From Forficula auricularia (taxonomy: Eukaryota > Arthropoda > Insecta > Dermaptera > Forficulidae), in the NCBI GenBank assembly GCA_024734495.1, contig JALMQS010000103.1:103436-167435 (forward strand): a DNA stretch of 64,000 nucleotides, read 5' to 3'. The notes under the pieces are model-generated. The model did no database searches and had not been told where the DNA came from. It saw only the letters and a list, made by a program, of their open reading frames with translations. This document shows positions 11,886 through 23,630 of this stretch, piece by piece. Each line of letters begins with the position of its first letter. Within the stretch, counting starts at the first letter, position 1. Both the position numbers and the translations under genes were made by a program.

Positions 11886-13238
11886 AAACACGATTTTATT
11901 TGAAAATTCACTAAAAATTAACAAATAAATTTAATTTAATTTTCTTTACTACCATAAACATTTCCATACTATTATTGATTAAAAACAAAAATATCTTTTT
12001 TAACTTGAATTTTAATGGAAATAAACAATCATGCTTTTATTTTAGTCTGAATATTAAAATTAATAAAGAGTGTTTCTTAAGGTAGTCCTTTCCCAATGCA
12101 AAAGTTCAAGAAGTCTTCGAAACTTGTAATATAAGACATTAAATGCATAATCAACACACTGTTAAAATTTGAAGACGATTTACCAGACCAAACATAAAAT
12201 AATTGCAATTAAAAATTGAATTTTGTGCATATGGTAGCATGGGAAATGGTGGGAAAATGATCATTATTTTTTGTTTTTTTTTCATTGAAGGACATTCACC
12301 ATCTTGATGAAAAATTAATATTTGTTAGAATATTATATTCGGAGTTACCTACTTTAAAAAAAATTGAAATTATTTACGTCGTAGTTTTGATAAAAAATAA
12401 TAAAAAAACATATTTGGGGGATTATTTTTAGTGGAGGGGATATAAGAACAGTCGCTTGGAAACGATCCGTCAACGTTGTAACGAGTAAAATGGAGGAATA
12501 ATAGAAAAAGGCACGAAAATATGAAATAATTAAAAATTTTAAACAAAATACTTAGAAACTTTAGTGTCATAGAATAACATTAAAAATTAGTGTGAGAAGT
12601 ACAGTCACGTTAAAAAATATAACCTAAAATTTTAATATCGTTCATATGTATAGAGTGGTTAAGAAACTAAAACTTTTTGTGTGTATTGTCGCGAAAAAAC
12701 TACCTTAATAAATTTTTCTTATATAATATATTTTTTTCTTTTTCGTTTATATATGTATATCATAAAATAAAAAAGAACAAAAATTCCTTCGGTGGATTAA
12801 AGTATATGGTATATTCAATTTCTTTCCATTTTTGATAGGATTAGTCTGGGAGTTGCAAAAAAGATGCTTGGAAGCCAGAGGCTGCTCGATTTCCAAATGG
12901 CCCAAGCGACGAGATCGAGCCTTATTAATATTTAATGTTATTCAAATAACACAGTTATAGATAGATCAGAATATGAGTATACATATATCATTATATCTAG
13001 TCATGCTGAAAATTGTTTCAATCCCAATGGGATTGAGTTTTATTTATTTTCACAGAACAAATAATACACCAATATTAAATGTTTATCCCAACTGGGTTAA
13101 TAAAAGAAAATTAAAAGATTTATGATTTGCCTATTTCGACGCCATTTTGAATCTAATTTTCATTTTGGATACATAGAGATTAGCAATTTTTCATCTTTTA
13201 AAAATAATTTATATACATTATATATAGTAAGTATTAGT
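11886..13238. other. AT-rich stretch, nothing assignable
   Basis: No repeat ends or coding frames are recognised. A less AT-rich patch at 12840-12925 has no open frame of note and no match elsewhere in the window. Confidence 0.45.
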
Positions 13239-13240
13239 AT

Positions 13241-13735
13241 ATACAGGGTGGCGCTGAGAAACGGGGAAAATTGGAAATAATTAGAATAAATGAAGGAAAC
13301 TTATAAAACTTTATATGATGCTGAAAATGTATTCTACAAGAGTGGAAATTTTATATTTGTAACAATTATCATTTCATTCATACTTGATGGCTTGCGTTCT
13401 ATAAGCTCTGAAGCATTCCATCAGCGACTGGACTCGCCTAGCTCATACGCAGCTTTCGTTCTTCAGCGGGCAAACGGCTGCCTAAATACAGGCGCATTAA
13501 CGTCATCAAGTTCAAATTCAGGCTACATTTTGAGGATTTTATTTAGTACAGTTATTTATTTATATTTTATCCTTCAATATTTTTCGTATACAGGTTGGCA
13601 CAGAGAAACGGGAAAATTTGAAATAATTAGAAAAAATGAAGGAAACTTACAAAACGTTATTTGATGCTGAAAATGTATTATACAAAAGTGGAAATTTTAA
13701 GGCATAATTTTTAAAAAATTACGCCCCGTTCTCCA
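13241..13735 (+). mobile_element. Two tandem left ends of a mariner-like element
   Basis: 'acagggtggcgctgagaaac' at 13243 is preceded by TATA and is repeated with changes as 'acaggttggcacagagaaac' at 13592. Both are followed by the same ~90 bp ('gaaggaaacttataaaac', 'gatgctgaaaatgta'). The ACAGGGTGG start next to TA is typical of Tc1/mariner ends. The transposase relic at 13745-14130 lies directly downstream. About 240 bp between the two ends is not shared. Confidence 0.55.
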
Positions 13736-13744
13736 AACCTCTCA

Positions 13745-14130
13745 GTCAGTGGCTACTTTATATGGGGACATCTGAAGAGAAAAGCGTTGTGTATCACAGA
13801 CTATACCAGTGTTTCTCAACATTTTTTGGTTGATGACACACTAAAAATATCTAGAATCATTGGCGGCATACCTATAAGTAAAAAATAAATAAAGTAAAAG
13901 TTATATTATACAAAGAAAAAAATGAAGTAATTACAAATATATACTATTTCAAAGTTACAAAACCCATGCAATTTTAATTATTTGTCGCTCGCGGCACATT
14001 TGCCAATCTCTAGCGGCACACTGGTTGAGAAACACTGGACTAGACCAACAAGCTTTGCCCAGCTGAATGTTCAGATTGATGAAAACATCATCAATATCCT
14101 GGAGAACACATTGCGCCGTGCTGTGCAAAA
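13745..14130 (+). pseudogene. Mariner-like transposase C-terminus, split by a hAT MITE
   Basis: Before the insertion the plus strand encodes TFIWGHLKRKALCITDYT (about 13754-13807). After it comes RPTSFAQLNVQIDENIINIL followed by ENTLRRAVQK (14042-14134). Together these match the end of Tc1/mariner transposases, where a WG-x-LK motif is followed by a region of the form 'P-T-x-x-x-L...I...I...L...V...R'. The catalytic triad region is not recognisable upstream and the frame is broken, so no active enzyme is encoded. The interruption at 13807-14037 is a separate hAT insertion with its own target duplication. Confidence 0.65.
13807..14037. mobile_element. hAT MITE, 231 bp, inside mariner relic
   Basis: The terminal inverted repeats are CAGTGTTTCTCAAC and GTTGAGAAACACTG. 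The borders 'gactatac' (13799-13806) and 'gactagac' (14038-14045) are a 7-of-8 target duplication. The body carries 'ttgtcgctcgcggcacattt', in keeping with the sister MITEs at 45313, 46897 and 63099. It has no transposase and would need one supplied elsewhere. Confidence 0.85.
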
Positions 14131-14134
14131 GTAT

Positions 14135-14265
14135 ACATTGTATTTGAGGCTTCGATTTCGGAGATTACTTCCCCACCATCGACTGTCCTTGATCTTCTAG
14201 CTTGCGATAATATTGATATTTTTAGTAAGTGTTTTTTAATAAGAAGAATTTTAACCAATTAAATT
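14135..14265 (-). repeat. S-family repeat fragment
   Basis: The blocks 'ggcttcgatttcggagatta' and 'ccaccatcgactgtccttga' are the complement of blocks in the tandem S repeats at 24735-25635 and match the inverted copy at 27015-27240. It directly follows the mariner relic; whether S belongs to that element is unknown. Confidence 0.6.
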
Positions 14266-14328
14266 GGCACATTCTAATATATAACAATTTTTGGTATAAC
14301 CTATTAGTGGATTTTAAAATTAAAAAAC

Positions 14329-15335
14329 CAATTAATAAATAGATAATAAGTGAAAATATATTTTTCTAGGTGGGTTTCACAAATAAAACAAATATATGTT
14401 TTGAGTTTTTTATCTCGATATATATTTCGGGTTATGAGGTTTTCTTTTGTAACTCCTGATGATGGGCTCATAACCCGAAATATATATCGAGATAAAAAAC
14501 TCAAAACATATATTTGTTTTATTTGTGAAACCCACCTAGAAAAATATATTTTTACTTCATCATCATTGAGTATACAGTCCTAAGACTGGTTTGATGCAAC
14601 AATCCGTCTCCACTCGACTCTGTCCTCCGCCAGCTGTTTAACCTCTCTAAATGTCTGGCATCCCATATCCCCAATTATTTGGTTGAAATATTCTAATCTG
14701 GGTCTTCCCCTTCCCCTTTTCTTTTCCCACCTCCCCCTCCAAGATATCCCTAAGCAGTCCCCCATGTCTCAGTGTGTGCCCCATCATCTGACCCTTCTCT
14801 TCTTCAGACTCTTCCACAAGGTTCTTCTTTCTCCGATTTTTCCAAGAACTTCTTCATTTGTGATTTTATCCATCCATTTGATATTCATCATTCTTCTGTA
14901 GCACCACATTTCGAAAGCCTCCAATCTCTTTCTCTCCGCTTTTCCAATTGTCCAGGTTTCACACCCGTACATGGCTATGCTCCATACATATGTCTTCAAT
15001 AGCAACTTCCTGTTTGCTAAGCTGATTGAGGAGGAGCATAGTAGTTTTTGTTTTGAATTAAACCCCATTTTTGCTTGGGCAATTCTTGATTTAATTTCGT
15101 TTTTGCTCCTCCCATCCCATGTTATTTTACTTCCTAGGTAGCGGAATTCTTTAACTCCTTCTAGGTTTTCTTGGTTAATTTTGATGCATTCCTGTCTCGT
15201 TTGTTCTTTTTTTGTACATACTAGGACCTTGGTTTTATTCTTGTTTATTTTCATTTTGATTTCTTCTATTAGGAATTTATTTTTACTTATTATCTATTAA
15301 AATGTTTCACCTAGAACCGACACCAAATTCTTTAA
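14329..15335. mobile_element. Foldback with hammerhead-like core, split by a retroelement
   Basis: Arms at 14353-14438 and 14468-14553 are about 86 bp and essentially perfect complements (for example 'ctaggtgggtttcacaaata'). The outer part of the right arm (ttattatctatt) resumes only at 15289, beyond the retroelement, followed by the X module 'aatgtttcacctagaaccga' (15301 onward). The plus-strand loop carries CTGATGA (14456-14462), a GGG/CCC hairpin, GAAA (14477-14480) and ATC (14486-14488). CTC before the core pairs with GAG after it. A diverged sister lies at 27842-28075. Confidence 0.75.
14558..15277 (-). pseudogene. 5'-truncated non-LTR retrotransposon, reverse transcriptase C-terminus
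   Basis: The minus-strand frame 15254-14784 (156 codons) encodes MKINKNKTKVLVCTKK, then FRYLGSKITWDGRSK, YGCETWTIGKAERKRLEAF and MWCYRRMMNIKW. These are typical of the thumb and C-terminal part of insect endonuclease/reverse-transcriptase proteins of non-LTR elements (RTE- or CR1-like; the clade is not decided here). The frame then shifts: MMGHTLRHGGLL and GRGRPRLEYFNQII continue in other frames to a stop at 14580. The 3' end is a short ATGATG tail at 14558. An 11-bp target duplication, TATTTTTACTT, flanks it (14547-14557 and 15278-15288). The polymerase catalytic motif and endonuclease are missing because the 5' part is truncated. Confidence 0.85.
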
Positions 15336-16344
15336 AGATTATAATTAATAAATAAAAGATAATTGAAAAATGTAAACAAACTTTTTTATTCAGATTTTCA
15401 TCTATCAATAATTACTTTAATTAACAAAAGATCAATTAAGATGAAATTTGTTGAGGTCTAGACCTAGCCATATCGTTTTCTCATCCTCAAAACTTGTTAA
15501 AAGAGTTGGTTTCATCAAAATCGGTAGAGCCGTTTTCAAAATAGATCTAAGATACAAATATATAAACAAATATATATAAAAATATATATACAATTTTTGC
15601 TCGTTTAATAAGAGTAGATATATATATGTAGAATATATATAGTGTTAAATTTCACAAAAGCCGAAAAAATTACTACTTCTGTAATCTGAATGTATCGAAA
15701 TTGTAAGGAAGGTGTAAAATAGCGTTTTTTACGTCCCAATGATCACGTTTTTAAATAGGCACTTATACTCTGTGCTCGGTAAGCTCAACAAGCACCTCTA
15801 GTCAGGTGTCTGGCATTTTATATTTCCTGGAAAATGTTCATGTTTTCTGCTTATTCGAGTTTAGAAATACCCGAAATGAGCAGAAATAATATTTTTTGCT
15901 CTCCCTGTGTGGAAACCTCTAAAAATGATTGATCTGTCTGTCATTCTGGAATATACAGATTGTGCAATCTAGAAAATAAGCCAGTCGTACATATTATTTG
16001 TTAGTGAGAAGCACTGAATCGCAAGAAATACCTAATATTTTGTAACTTTATTCTTGGAGTCAAAATACTTAAACACGAGTATGTGATTGATCTTTAACTT
16101 CTTGTTAATGATACGTGACTTATGGACTAAAGCTAAACAAAATTAGTACAAGAAACCAACATCATCAATTCGAAGCGGTCGTCCATGATAAATTTTTGGA
16201 GATTCGTCATACATCAACGTCAGTTTTGCAAATAGAATACCAAGTTTTTAAAAATGTTTCACTTTATATTCCAATTTTTTTAAATAAAACTCTCAAATTC
16301 AAACTTATTTTTTACAGATCTAATGATTTCATTAAACAATAATT
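15336..16344. other. Unassigned AT-rich stretch
   Basis: No repeat ends or credible frames are seen. The patch 15715-15990 is less AT-rich but has no recognised product. The small frame 16115-16342 ends against F1 copy b and lacks any known motif. Confidence 0.4.
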
Positions 16345-17298
16345 TTTATAAAAAAAAATAAAACGGACTTCAAAAAAATTAAATGCAACAAATAAAATAA
16401 TAAAACTCAAAAATTAAATAAAATACACTAAAAGGTATAAAATAATAATCTAATTTAGTTACAACTAAACGACGAAATATTTACATGAAATCACTTTTTT
16501 AAGTCGGTGCCAAACATATAGATTTTATGAATCAAACTCTATGGATTTTACTTAGTACGAATGGCGGGTACGCTCGCTTATATAGTTTGTTTAGCACCGA
16601 CTTCAAAATGTGATTTCATGTAAATATTTCGTCGTTTAGTTGTAACTAAATTAGATTATTATTTTATACCTTTTAGTGTATTTTATTTTATTTTTGAGTT
16701 TTATTATTTAATTTTTTTCATTTAATTTTTTTGAAGTAGGTTTTATTTTTTTCTATAAAAATTATTTTTATTTTTCTCTTTTTAGTGATGTTATTAATAG
16801 AGACTTAATATAATACCTTGCATGCATCTCGTAAGAAATCAGAAAATGATAATAAAATTAAATTCATAAATCTAGAAATTCTTTAGAAACGATTGCGGGT
16901 TTTAAATGAACGTTTTAAGATTGATTTTTTTATAAAATATTTTATTTATTATAATTTCGATTATTTGGTCATAAGAATTGGAGATTTGCGTTATTTCGTC
17001 ATTGATCATATTTTCAGAACTTGACCAAATTAATATGGTACCACCCCTAAAGTACCCTCTTTTCAATAAAAAAATAATCATTAAAATCGGTTCATAAACA
17101 AAGAAGTTATGCCTGAACAAACATATCAAAAAAGGTCCAATACCTACGAAAAAAAAACGGGATCAATCGGAAGCTAGACTGAACCTAATGCAAAAAATTA
17201 TCAAAATCGGTTCACAATTGGCGGAGATATGAGGTAACATAGAGACAAAAAAAAATCAGTCGAATAGACAACCTCCTTCTTTTTTTAAGTCGGTTAAA
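16345..17298 (-). mobile_element. Foldback element F1, copy b (inverted, near full length)
   Basis: The symmetric foldback lies at 16345-16770 and the one-sided flank at 16771-17298, ending 'aagtcggttaaaaatga'. The element is therefore in the opposite orientation to copy a. Its ~90-bp core (16513-16600, 'caaacatata...gcgggtacgctcgctta') still reads in the same plus-strand direction as in copy a, so it is flipped relative to the rest of the element. Confidence 0.75.
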
Positions 17299-17399
17299 AA
17301 TGAGAGTAAATAAAACTTTAATTTCCAGATCTTGAACGAAATTGTATGTATAAATTCAATTTTCTATATTTTTGTATTATGTGGGGTAGAAAAAAAAAA
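17299..17399. other. Short spacer with an A-run
   Basis: The sequence holds an A-run at about 17390-17405 and nothing assignable. Confidence 0.5.
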
Positions 17400-17530
17400 A
17401 AAAAATTCTTTAAAAAATTTATGAAATGTTTCATTTTTTCATTTTTTAGTACTACTGAAGATCGTCAACCAGTGGTGACCGAAACTGTTTAGTGAATCAA
17501 TAAAATAAATAATAATAATTAACTGAAATT
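17400..17530 (+). repeat. Hammerhead-like repeat fragment
   Basis: CTGAAGA (17455-17461) is followed by a weak hairpin (gtca...tgac) and GAAA (17481-17484), then 'ctgtttagtgaatcaataaa'. The minus strand at 58150-58245 carries a diverged copy with GGTCA/TGACC and GAAA. The expected cleavage position reads GTG rather than GTH, so this copy would not be expected to cleave. Confidence 0.4.
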
Positions 17531-17829
17531 ATCTTTTATTAGTTTGTGACTAAAAAAAACATTTCAATTTATAAATAATTTAAATAAAACTAGTAGCAAA
17601 AAGCACAATTAAATTTTTGTCCACCCTCACTCTATTGTTGAATGATTGTTAAATAACATTTTATTAGTGCAAAGAATATAATTTGATATTCAAACTACCT
17701 CTCTAATAATTAGGTCACTCAAAGTTTGGAAATTATATTTTCTTTATCCTGGGGCCCAATTACCTACAATGTGGCCTTGTCTAAAGACAATTATAAATTG
17801 GAGAATAAAAACAGATTTTATTATAGACA

Positions 17830-17890
17830 AAAGGATCAGCCGGGGCTCGAACCCGGAATCTTCAGGAGACTGGCATTTCACACAGAGTAT
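17830..17890 (-). repeat. tRNA-like SINE fragment
   Basis: On the minus strand 'ccgggttcgagccccgg' forms a clean T arm with a consensus B box (17840-17856). The upstream part has no matching acceptor or D arm. It is probably a SINE head or decayed tRNA. Confidence 0.45.
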
Positions 17891-18908
17891 AAATTGGCTG
17901 ACATTTTCCTCTCAAGGTTGAAATTTCTTTACTTTAAAGGAATCTCTGAACTTCATTTCTCTATCAACTTCTTAAGCCAATACCTTTAGCTTTATTAAGC
18001 GCTTCTTTTTTGGGGTTTACTTTTTTCTTCTGGTTTTTTTACTTCTATCTCTCACTCTTTTCTTTTCTTTTATCATAGTATATAGCGGCTGTCTTCTACC
18101 TCAAACCTCACACACAGACGTACGTACATATATATATAGGCCAACACATGGCTATAACGTAAACCTTTTGACTTCAGTTGAGTTCTTTTCGTTCGTCTAT
18201 CTGTCGGAAAATTGAACAAGACTTTAAAAAGAAGGAGATAAAAGGGGGCGAGGAAATGATGCTCTACGTAAAACAAACTGTCGAGTGATAGAGACAGCCA
18301 CGTCAATTACATTAAATCCTCTATCCTTAATTTACTAAACGCCCTTTTGCCTTTCATTTATAGAAAGATAAACTTATTCGAAGAATGTACTTTTCTAAAA
18401 GGGATTAAACCCAACAGATAGATTGCTTACTTGGAACTTTACAAGAATATTATTAATAGTAGTGATTTTGATGAGTGGTGGTGGGGGTTTGGTTAAAATG
18501 AATAAGGAGTTGTTTTAATTGGTTAAAGATATCACTTCAAAACTAACCTTTATGGAAATTCACAAAACTCTTTATTAAGATAATTGCGAAGGAAATGGAA
18601 TTTGAATGAAAGAGGAATACAATAACAAACAGTCCTTTGAAAATATACACCATTTTTTTCTTTCTTTTCACATTGTTTTTTAATTATTCGGCAGAGGTGC
18701 CTGAAACGAGAGGAAAAATAATATTCAAAAATTATCTATTCCTGCCTGGGAGTGTCTCTGTCAAGTATTCATTTACTAAATATCACCAAAGAACGAAACG
18801 CTGCAAAAATACAGTCATTTACCAAAATGTTGGACTATAAGAAATTATTGGATTTTGGGTTTTCTAGTTTTCGTTCGAAAAATGCAGAAAACAGAAAATT
18901 ATGGGATC
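17891..18908. other. Unassigned AT-rich stretch
   Basis: No repeat ends or credible frames were recognised. CT-rich runs occur near 18000-18070, and a short TA-rich tract near 18125. Confidence 0.4.
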
Positions 18909-18916
18909 GTTTAAGG

Positions 18917-19593
18917 CAGCGGTGCCCAACCTACGGGCCGCGAAGAGGCTCAATCCTGCCCGCGAGCGAGTTAACACTAAATATGTATTTTTTGTAAAAT
19001 ATCTAAAATAATTAGAAATCATATTGATAATTAAAATAAAAATGTCTACATTTTATGTACATCAATATTTTTAGTGTCACTGACAATCTTGTAAAAATAT
19101 AGTTCAAATTACGCCGCATTGCGGTCTTGTTGTCGGATAATTTGACGTTTATTTAAATGCAAGGACAAATTAGACAAGTACAGAAATTTTATTTTAAAAT
19201 ATTTACTTATCTATAAATTAAATAATTATTATTTAATTTATTATTTTTTAATATATTATTTAATAATATATTTATTATTAATATTCATCACCACTCTCCT
19301 AGCCTAATGTAAAGCGTACTGCCAGTGCAGCCATTTGTTTTGATTAATTTAGTTCTAACCTATATTAGTATATTTGAGCCCCACCATTAATTTTAAAACG
19401 TAATATTTTCATTAAATTTACAAATATTTTGAAAAAAATGAATCAGCACAAAAATATTCATGAATTCATTGAAAATGTTGCGTTTTTTTAATTAAAGGTG
19501 CCGCTAAGATATACAATTATAAAGAATCCGGCCCGCGAGATCCTATGTCATGTTGAATCCGGCCCGCGGACAAAAAAGGGTTGGGCACCACTG
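18917..19593. mobile_element. hAT element, 677 bp, non-autonomous
   Basis: The ends are CAGCGGTGCCCAACC and GGTTGGGCACCACTG. A perfect 8-bp target duplication GTTTAAGG flanks it (18909-18916 and 19594-19601). Subterminal blocks 'gggccgcgaagaggctc' and 'ccggcccgcg' resemble other hAT ends in the window. The central part is AT-rich with no transposase frame. The duplication has TA in its centre. Confidence 0.9.
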
Positions 19594-19601
19594 GTTTAAG
19601 G

Positions 19602-19960
19602 AAAGCTACCCAATTGTTGTAATTTGAAATTTGTCAACAACTATGATAATTTAAACCGTTGTGACAAGTTTCAGCTTTCGACTTATATAATATTCGTCGA
19701 CGAAAATTGCAAAATAAATTATATTAGCGAAAGCAAACGTACTATTCTTTCTGGTTCTCTGTGCAAAAAAATGTATTTATTTATTTATTTATTTTTATAT
19801 AAATATGTTGTTTTTAGATTTTATTTGGATTAATTTTAAAATTGCAAAAGCTAATTTTCATATAATATTTTCTTAGGGAGCGTCGTTTCAATGAAATACA
19901 CATATATCCGGCTGCATTTTCTTATAAGAAAATCCTATAGGTCCGTGAAACACATATTTT
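19602..19960. other. Unassigned spacer
   Basis: It contains a short (TTTA)n-like tract near 19775-19795 and nothing else recognised. Confidence 0.4.
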
Positions 19961-20070
19961 TTATGAGGTGGGGAAGCCAACCACACTCTTAACCCCTTTT
20001 AGTCGCCTCTTACGACAAGCAGGGGGTACTGTGGACCAATTCTATAGCCCCGGTCTACAGGGGCATTTGT
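19961..20070 (+). repeat. SINE-like conserved tail block
   Basis: 'ttttagtcgcctcttacgac' followed by 'aagcagggggtactgtgg' and 'ccccggtctacagggg' is a GC-rich block common as the conserved 3' domain of arthropod SINEs. This is from general recollection; the family name is not assigned. Diverged copies lie at 61355-61460 and 61565-61660. Confidence 0.55.
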
Positions 20071-20929
20071 ATTTAATTTTATGGAAAAGTCATTATTCAT
20101 AAGGGGCTAATATGATACGTAGCACCCAACAATCTTTATTATTATTACTAATATGCTATGGCTGTTTTACTCAGTACGCCTGGAAGGCAGGCAACGCATG
20201 CTTGCCAATCGAGTCAAGTATTTTTTCACTTAAAAAAATTCATTGTTTTGAAAAATGTCTGGAACGAGGAAAAATATAATTTTTGTGTCTATATTCAGTT
20301 ACTCACGATAACGAAATTAAATAATTACAATTATTAAATCTAAATATTGATGAAATTGATCTGTTTGTTTCTTATTAAATAAAGAATCAAACAGGACTTA
20401 GACCAAGCATCTACACATTTCAAATTTGAACTATATTTTATTTTATATCGCCAATGCTGAGAACGCTGCATCATATAAATAAATATACTTTATATAAAAT
20501 AGCAACTTGACAAATTATAGCAAATTCATTGAGAGATTTATATACCTTCATTGAATTCATTAAAATTTAATTTTTGGATGCTGTGAATTATAATTTTTTC
20601 AATGATCATTGGTTTCATTGTCATTGTTGCCCTATTTTTTGCGGTCACAAAATTCAGTACGCGACCCATATAACTTAAAAAGCACTGATCTAGTATCTGA
20701 GAACAAAAAATATATAGAGTAAAATTCAAAGTTATTTGACACCATTTTTAAGTTAATATAAAAATAAATTAATTTTTCTATTTTAGTTGAGGTCAACTGC
20801 TTTACCTTCATTGATTGCAGAAGCCGCTTTAGACTGTTACGTCTGGTGGAGGATTACCCGAGAAGCTTTATGGCGTCATGACCTATAACACTAAAGTAGT
20901 AGTGGCATTTATTTATTTATTAGGGTTCC
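20071..20929. other. Unassigned stretch
   Basis: It is mostly AT-rich. The patch 20785-20875 is more balanced ('gactgttacgtctggtggag') but shows no known motif. Confidence 0.4.
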
Positions 20930-22545
20930 GTTTAAAAAAAGTAAACATGATCCTATTAGAGACGCTGCAACGTCTGTCTGTCTGGCCGTCTGTCAGAATA
21001 TTGCAACTCGTAAACTAAATAAGATAAAAACTTGAAAATTGAAGCTACATGATATGTATGGTATTTATTTTCTTCCATAACGAAAATCTAATTAAAATTC
21101 TAATCGATTGATTATTTTGAGAAGTGTCGAATTTTATGTGGGGTTAAAAGTAAAAGTAGTAGTAGGAGGTATCCCTGAAAAGGCATAATTTTTTCAAATG
21201 TATTTTTTTATTAATTTAAAATGACGGTCTAAGAGCTCGGAATTTCCCGGGTTTATGCGATTTTTATAACGTTTAAAAATGGCTAAATATAAAGTTATGA
21301 ATAAATTCCACAAATTTACCTCCCTCATCAAAGACAAATACGAACAAATTTTCTATCTCAAATATTTTGAAAGATAATTATTTTTTGCTGCTAGCCGTCC
21401 TCTGGGCAAGCTGAAGTATGAAATTAACGGATCGACAGGCCATTCAGCTAGTAATATTTATAACATTTATAACGTTATAAATAAATTAAAAATTTATAAT
21501 CCCAGCAGAATACACTCTTTTATTGTCTCCTTCAATTTATAAAAATTCTGCTACTCTCGGCAAAAAGAAACTTTCAATTTAACATAATATATTAGTTACG
21601 GAACACTCGGTATTCGACTTAAAATACCGAGGAAATAATGCCCAGCTTAGGCTCTAACAAATTTTGAACAAATTAGATCTAATCGTGTTTTAACAGCCAA
21701 AATAAAATTTTAGGAAAACTAGTTTGGCGAAACCGAATGTTTTCTACATTTGATTCAATCACGAATCAACTGTAGGGAATTTTTGTCAAATATTGAGTGA
21801 AAATAATATTTGAACTTATATATTTCTAACTTGAAATAATGATCTTAAATAAATTTTTATAATTTTTCTAACTGATATGACAAAAGAATAATTGACCTAT
21901 CAATGAGAAGTGTTTTGACCGCGCTTTATTTGAAAAAGATATTTTATCACGAGACTATTGCGGATTATGCTATTAAAGTCTGTGGAGTCTTAAATCTGGA
22001 CCAGGAGAGAAAAAGATGTGATCGACTTAGCTACAATCCAACGTCATTTTGCGTATAGGTGATCCATCCGAATGTCTAGCGGGCTATACGCAAAATGACG
22101 TTGGATTGTAGCTAAGTCGATCACATCTTTTTTGGTCCAGATTTAAGACTCCACAGACTTTAATAGCATAATCCGCAATAGTCTCGTGATAAAATATCTT
22201 TTTCAAATAAAGCGCGGTCAAAACACTTCTCATTGATAGGTCAATTATTCTTTGTCATATCAGTTAGAAAAATTATAAAAATTTAGTTTGGCGAAGTTTC
22301 GCCATAATAAAAAAGTATTTTTTATATTCAAACCAAGAAAAAATTCAATACTCGCTAAAATAATCATTGGATTAAAATTTTAATATAAGTTTTAAGTAAT
22401 ATCGAGGAAAATGAATTGGTAGATACATATAATTTGTAAATTTCAAGTTTGTAACTTTTTTAGTTTACGAAATACAGTGGTCTGACAATGAACAGAGATG
22501 TATCGACAATAATTAATAAATAATTACTTTTTAACGGAACTCTAA
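20930..22545. mobile_element. T element, composite with nested repeats
   Basis: The left end 'ttagggttccgttt' is inverted at the right as 'aacggaactctaa' (22533-22545). 'gtctgtctgtctggccgtct' follows the left end. Inside lie an R-family block (21490-21580) and the foldback F3 (21721-22295), so about a third of the length is later insertion. Right-end relatives occur at 7381, 44370 and 47290. Elements with 'agggttccgt' ends and GTCTGTC runs are frequent in insects; the superfamily is not decided. Confidence 0.6.
21721..22295. mobile_element. Foldback F3, copy 1, nested in T
   Basis: Long inverted arms (about 21850-22057 and 22085-22290, near-perfect) flank a 27-nt spacer (ggtgatccatccgaatgtct and seven more bases). 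The 5' part has its own small hairpin around 'tgattcaatcacgaatca'. The sequence TAGTTTGGCGAA occurs at both borders (21720-21731, 22284-22295), as expected of a target duplication. No coding frame is present. Copy 2 lies at 32581-33156. Confidence 0.75.
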
Positions 22546-23461
22546 AAAAGGGGAGTACACTTTGTTCGTTTTTTTATTGAGGTAAATTTTAAGTTTAATG
22601 ATAACATACTATCGATCAGATGTGAAAACCCCATTCACAAAAAAGATAAAATAACAGATGTATTGGTACTCCTTTTGAAGTTTAACAATCACAGCTAAGG
22701 GAAACAATTTGAAATAGGTGGATTTAATTGGATGGTTGTTTTTAAACCTCCATATAATCTTCAATTCTCCAGAATCGTGTTTCCAAATGTCCATCAATAT
22801 AAGCATTTTAAGCGTCCTGAGGGCATCTCTTGACCCTTCATCCGAGGATACTGCCAGAGCTCGATGTCAAAGGCATACTTCCCAGAATTTGACATCCAAA
22901 ATTCGATGTAGGATAAGATAAGCTAAACTGAAACAAAAAGGATCAATAATAAATTGGGTTTTTATATTGTCGGCCGGGTTTTTGATGTTTTAGAAGATTT
23001 TTTAGGGTTAGTTCATCCATGAATAAAAAGTATACCCGGGAAAAATCCTTTCCTCAATAAACAACATTAATGCTATTTCTAATCCAGACTGGATCTCTTT
23101 TTTTGATCCTCAATTCTGAAGGATTAAACAATGATTGAAGAATACAATATGAATTAATGGGTTTTTCATATACCCAACATATTTATTTTTGATGGAGATT
23201 TATAAAATCAAAGTAGCAGTCAAATATTTTTTTATTAATTATCAAGCTGACGAAACGTCCATGTTGAACCCATCCTCGGTACTATAATCTTTGTAGATAT
23301 TTTGAAAATTTTCATAAATAATAATACATAATTGGTGGAAATCACGATAAAGGTGACCTTTGAGTTATATTTAAAATTAATTATTACTTGTAATGGAGTC
23401 GCAAATTCATCCCTTCTGACATCTGATAGCAGAAAGTTATTGGGGAAACCATTAATTGACC
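22546..23461. other. Unassigned stretch
   Basis: No repeat termini or credible frames are seen. A fragment 'aagctgacgaaacgtcc' at 23245-23261 superficially resembles foldback cores but lacks a GAAA-side hairpin. Confidence 0.4.
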
Positions 23462-23469
23462 TATTCTAC

Positions 23470-23622
23470 CGAGGGGTGAACCGCGATTGGAATTAGGTGT
23501 ACACGGTCTTTGGAATTATTTGGAATTACTTTGGAATTCATTAGATAATCTATTGTCATCTATTATCTTCTACTTGGAAATGAAAGTGGAAGTGGAAGTA
23601 GGTAGGTCACGGTTCACCCTCG
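23470..23622. mobile_element. MITE W, copy 2
   Basis: The ends are CGAGGGGTGAACCGCGA and a right end ...CGGTTCACCCTCG. A perfect 8-bp target duplication TATTCTAC flanks it (23462-23469, 23623-23630). The 153-bp body contains 'ggaaatgaaagtggaagtgg', shared with W3. The plus frame 23487-23672 spans MITE plus flank and is not a gene. Confidence 0.85.
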
Positions 23623-23630
23623 TATTCTAC

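Noticed and set aside
14304..14583. Two frames sharing the same peptides on opposite strands
   Set aside because: These too are products of the palindrome at 14353-14553.
23240..23285. Possible hammerhead-like core near 'ctgacgaaacgtcc'
   Set aside because: The order of elements is wrong, and no GAAA follows a hairpin on either strand.
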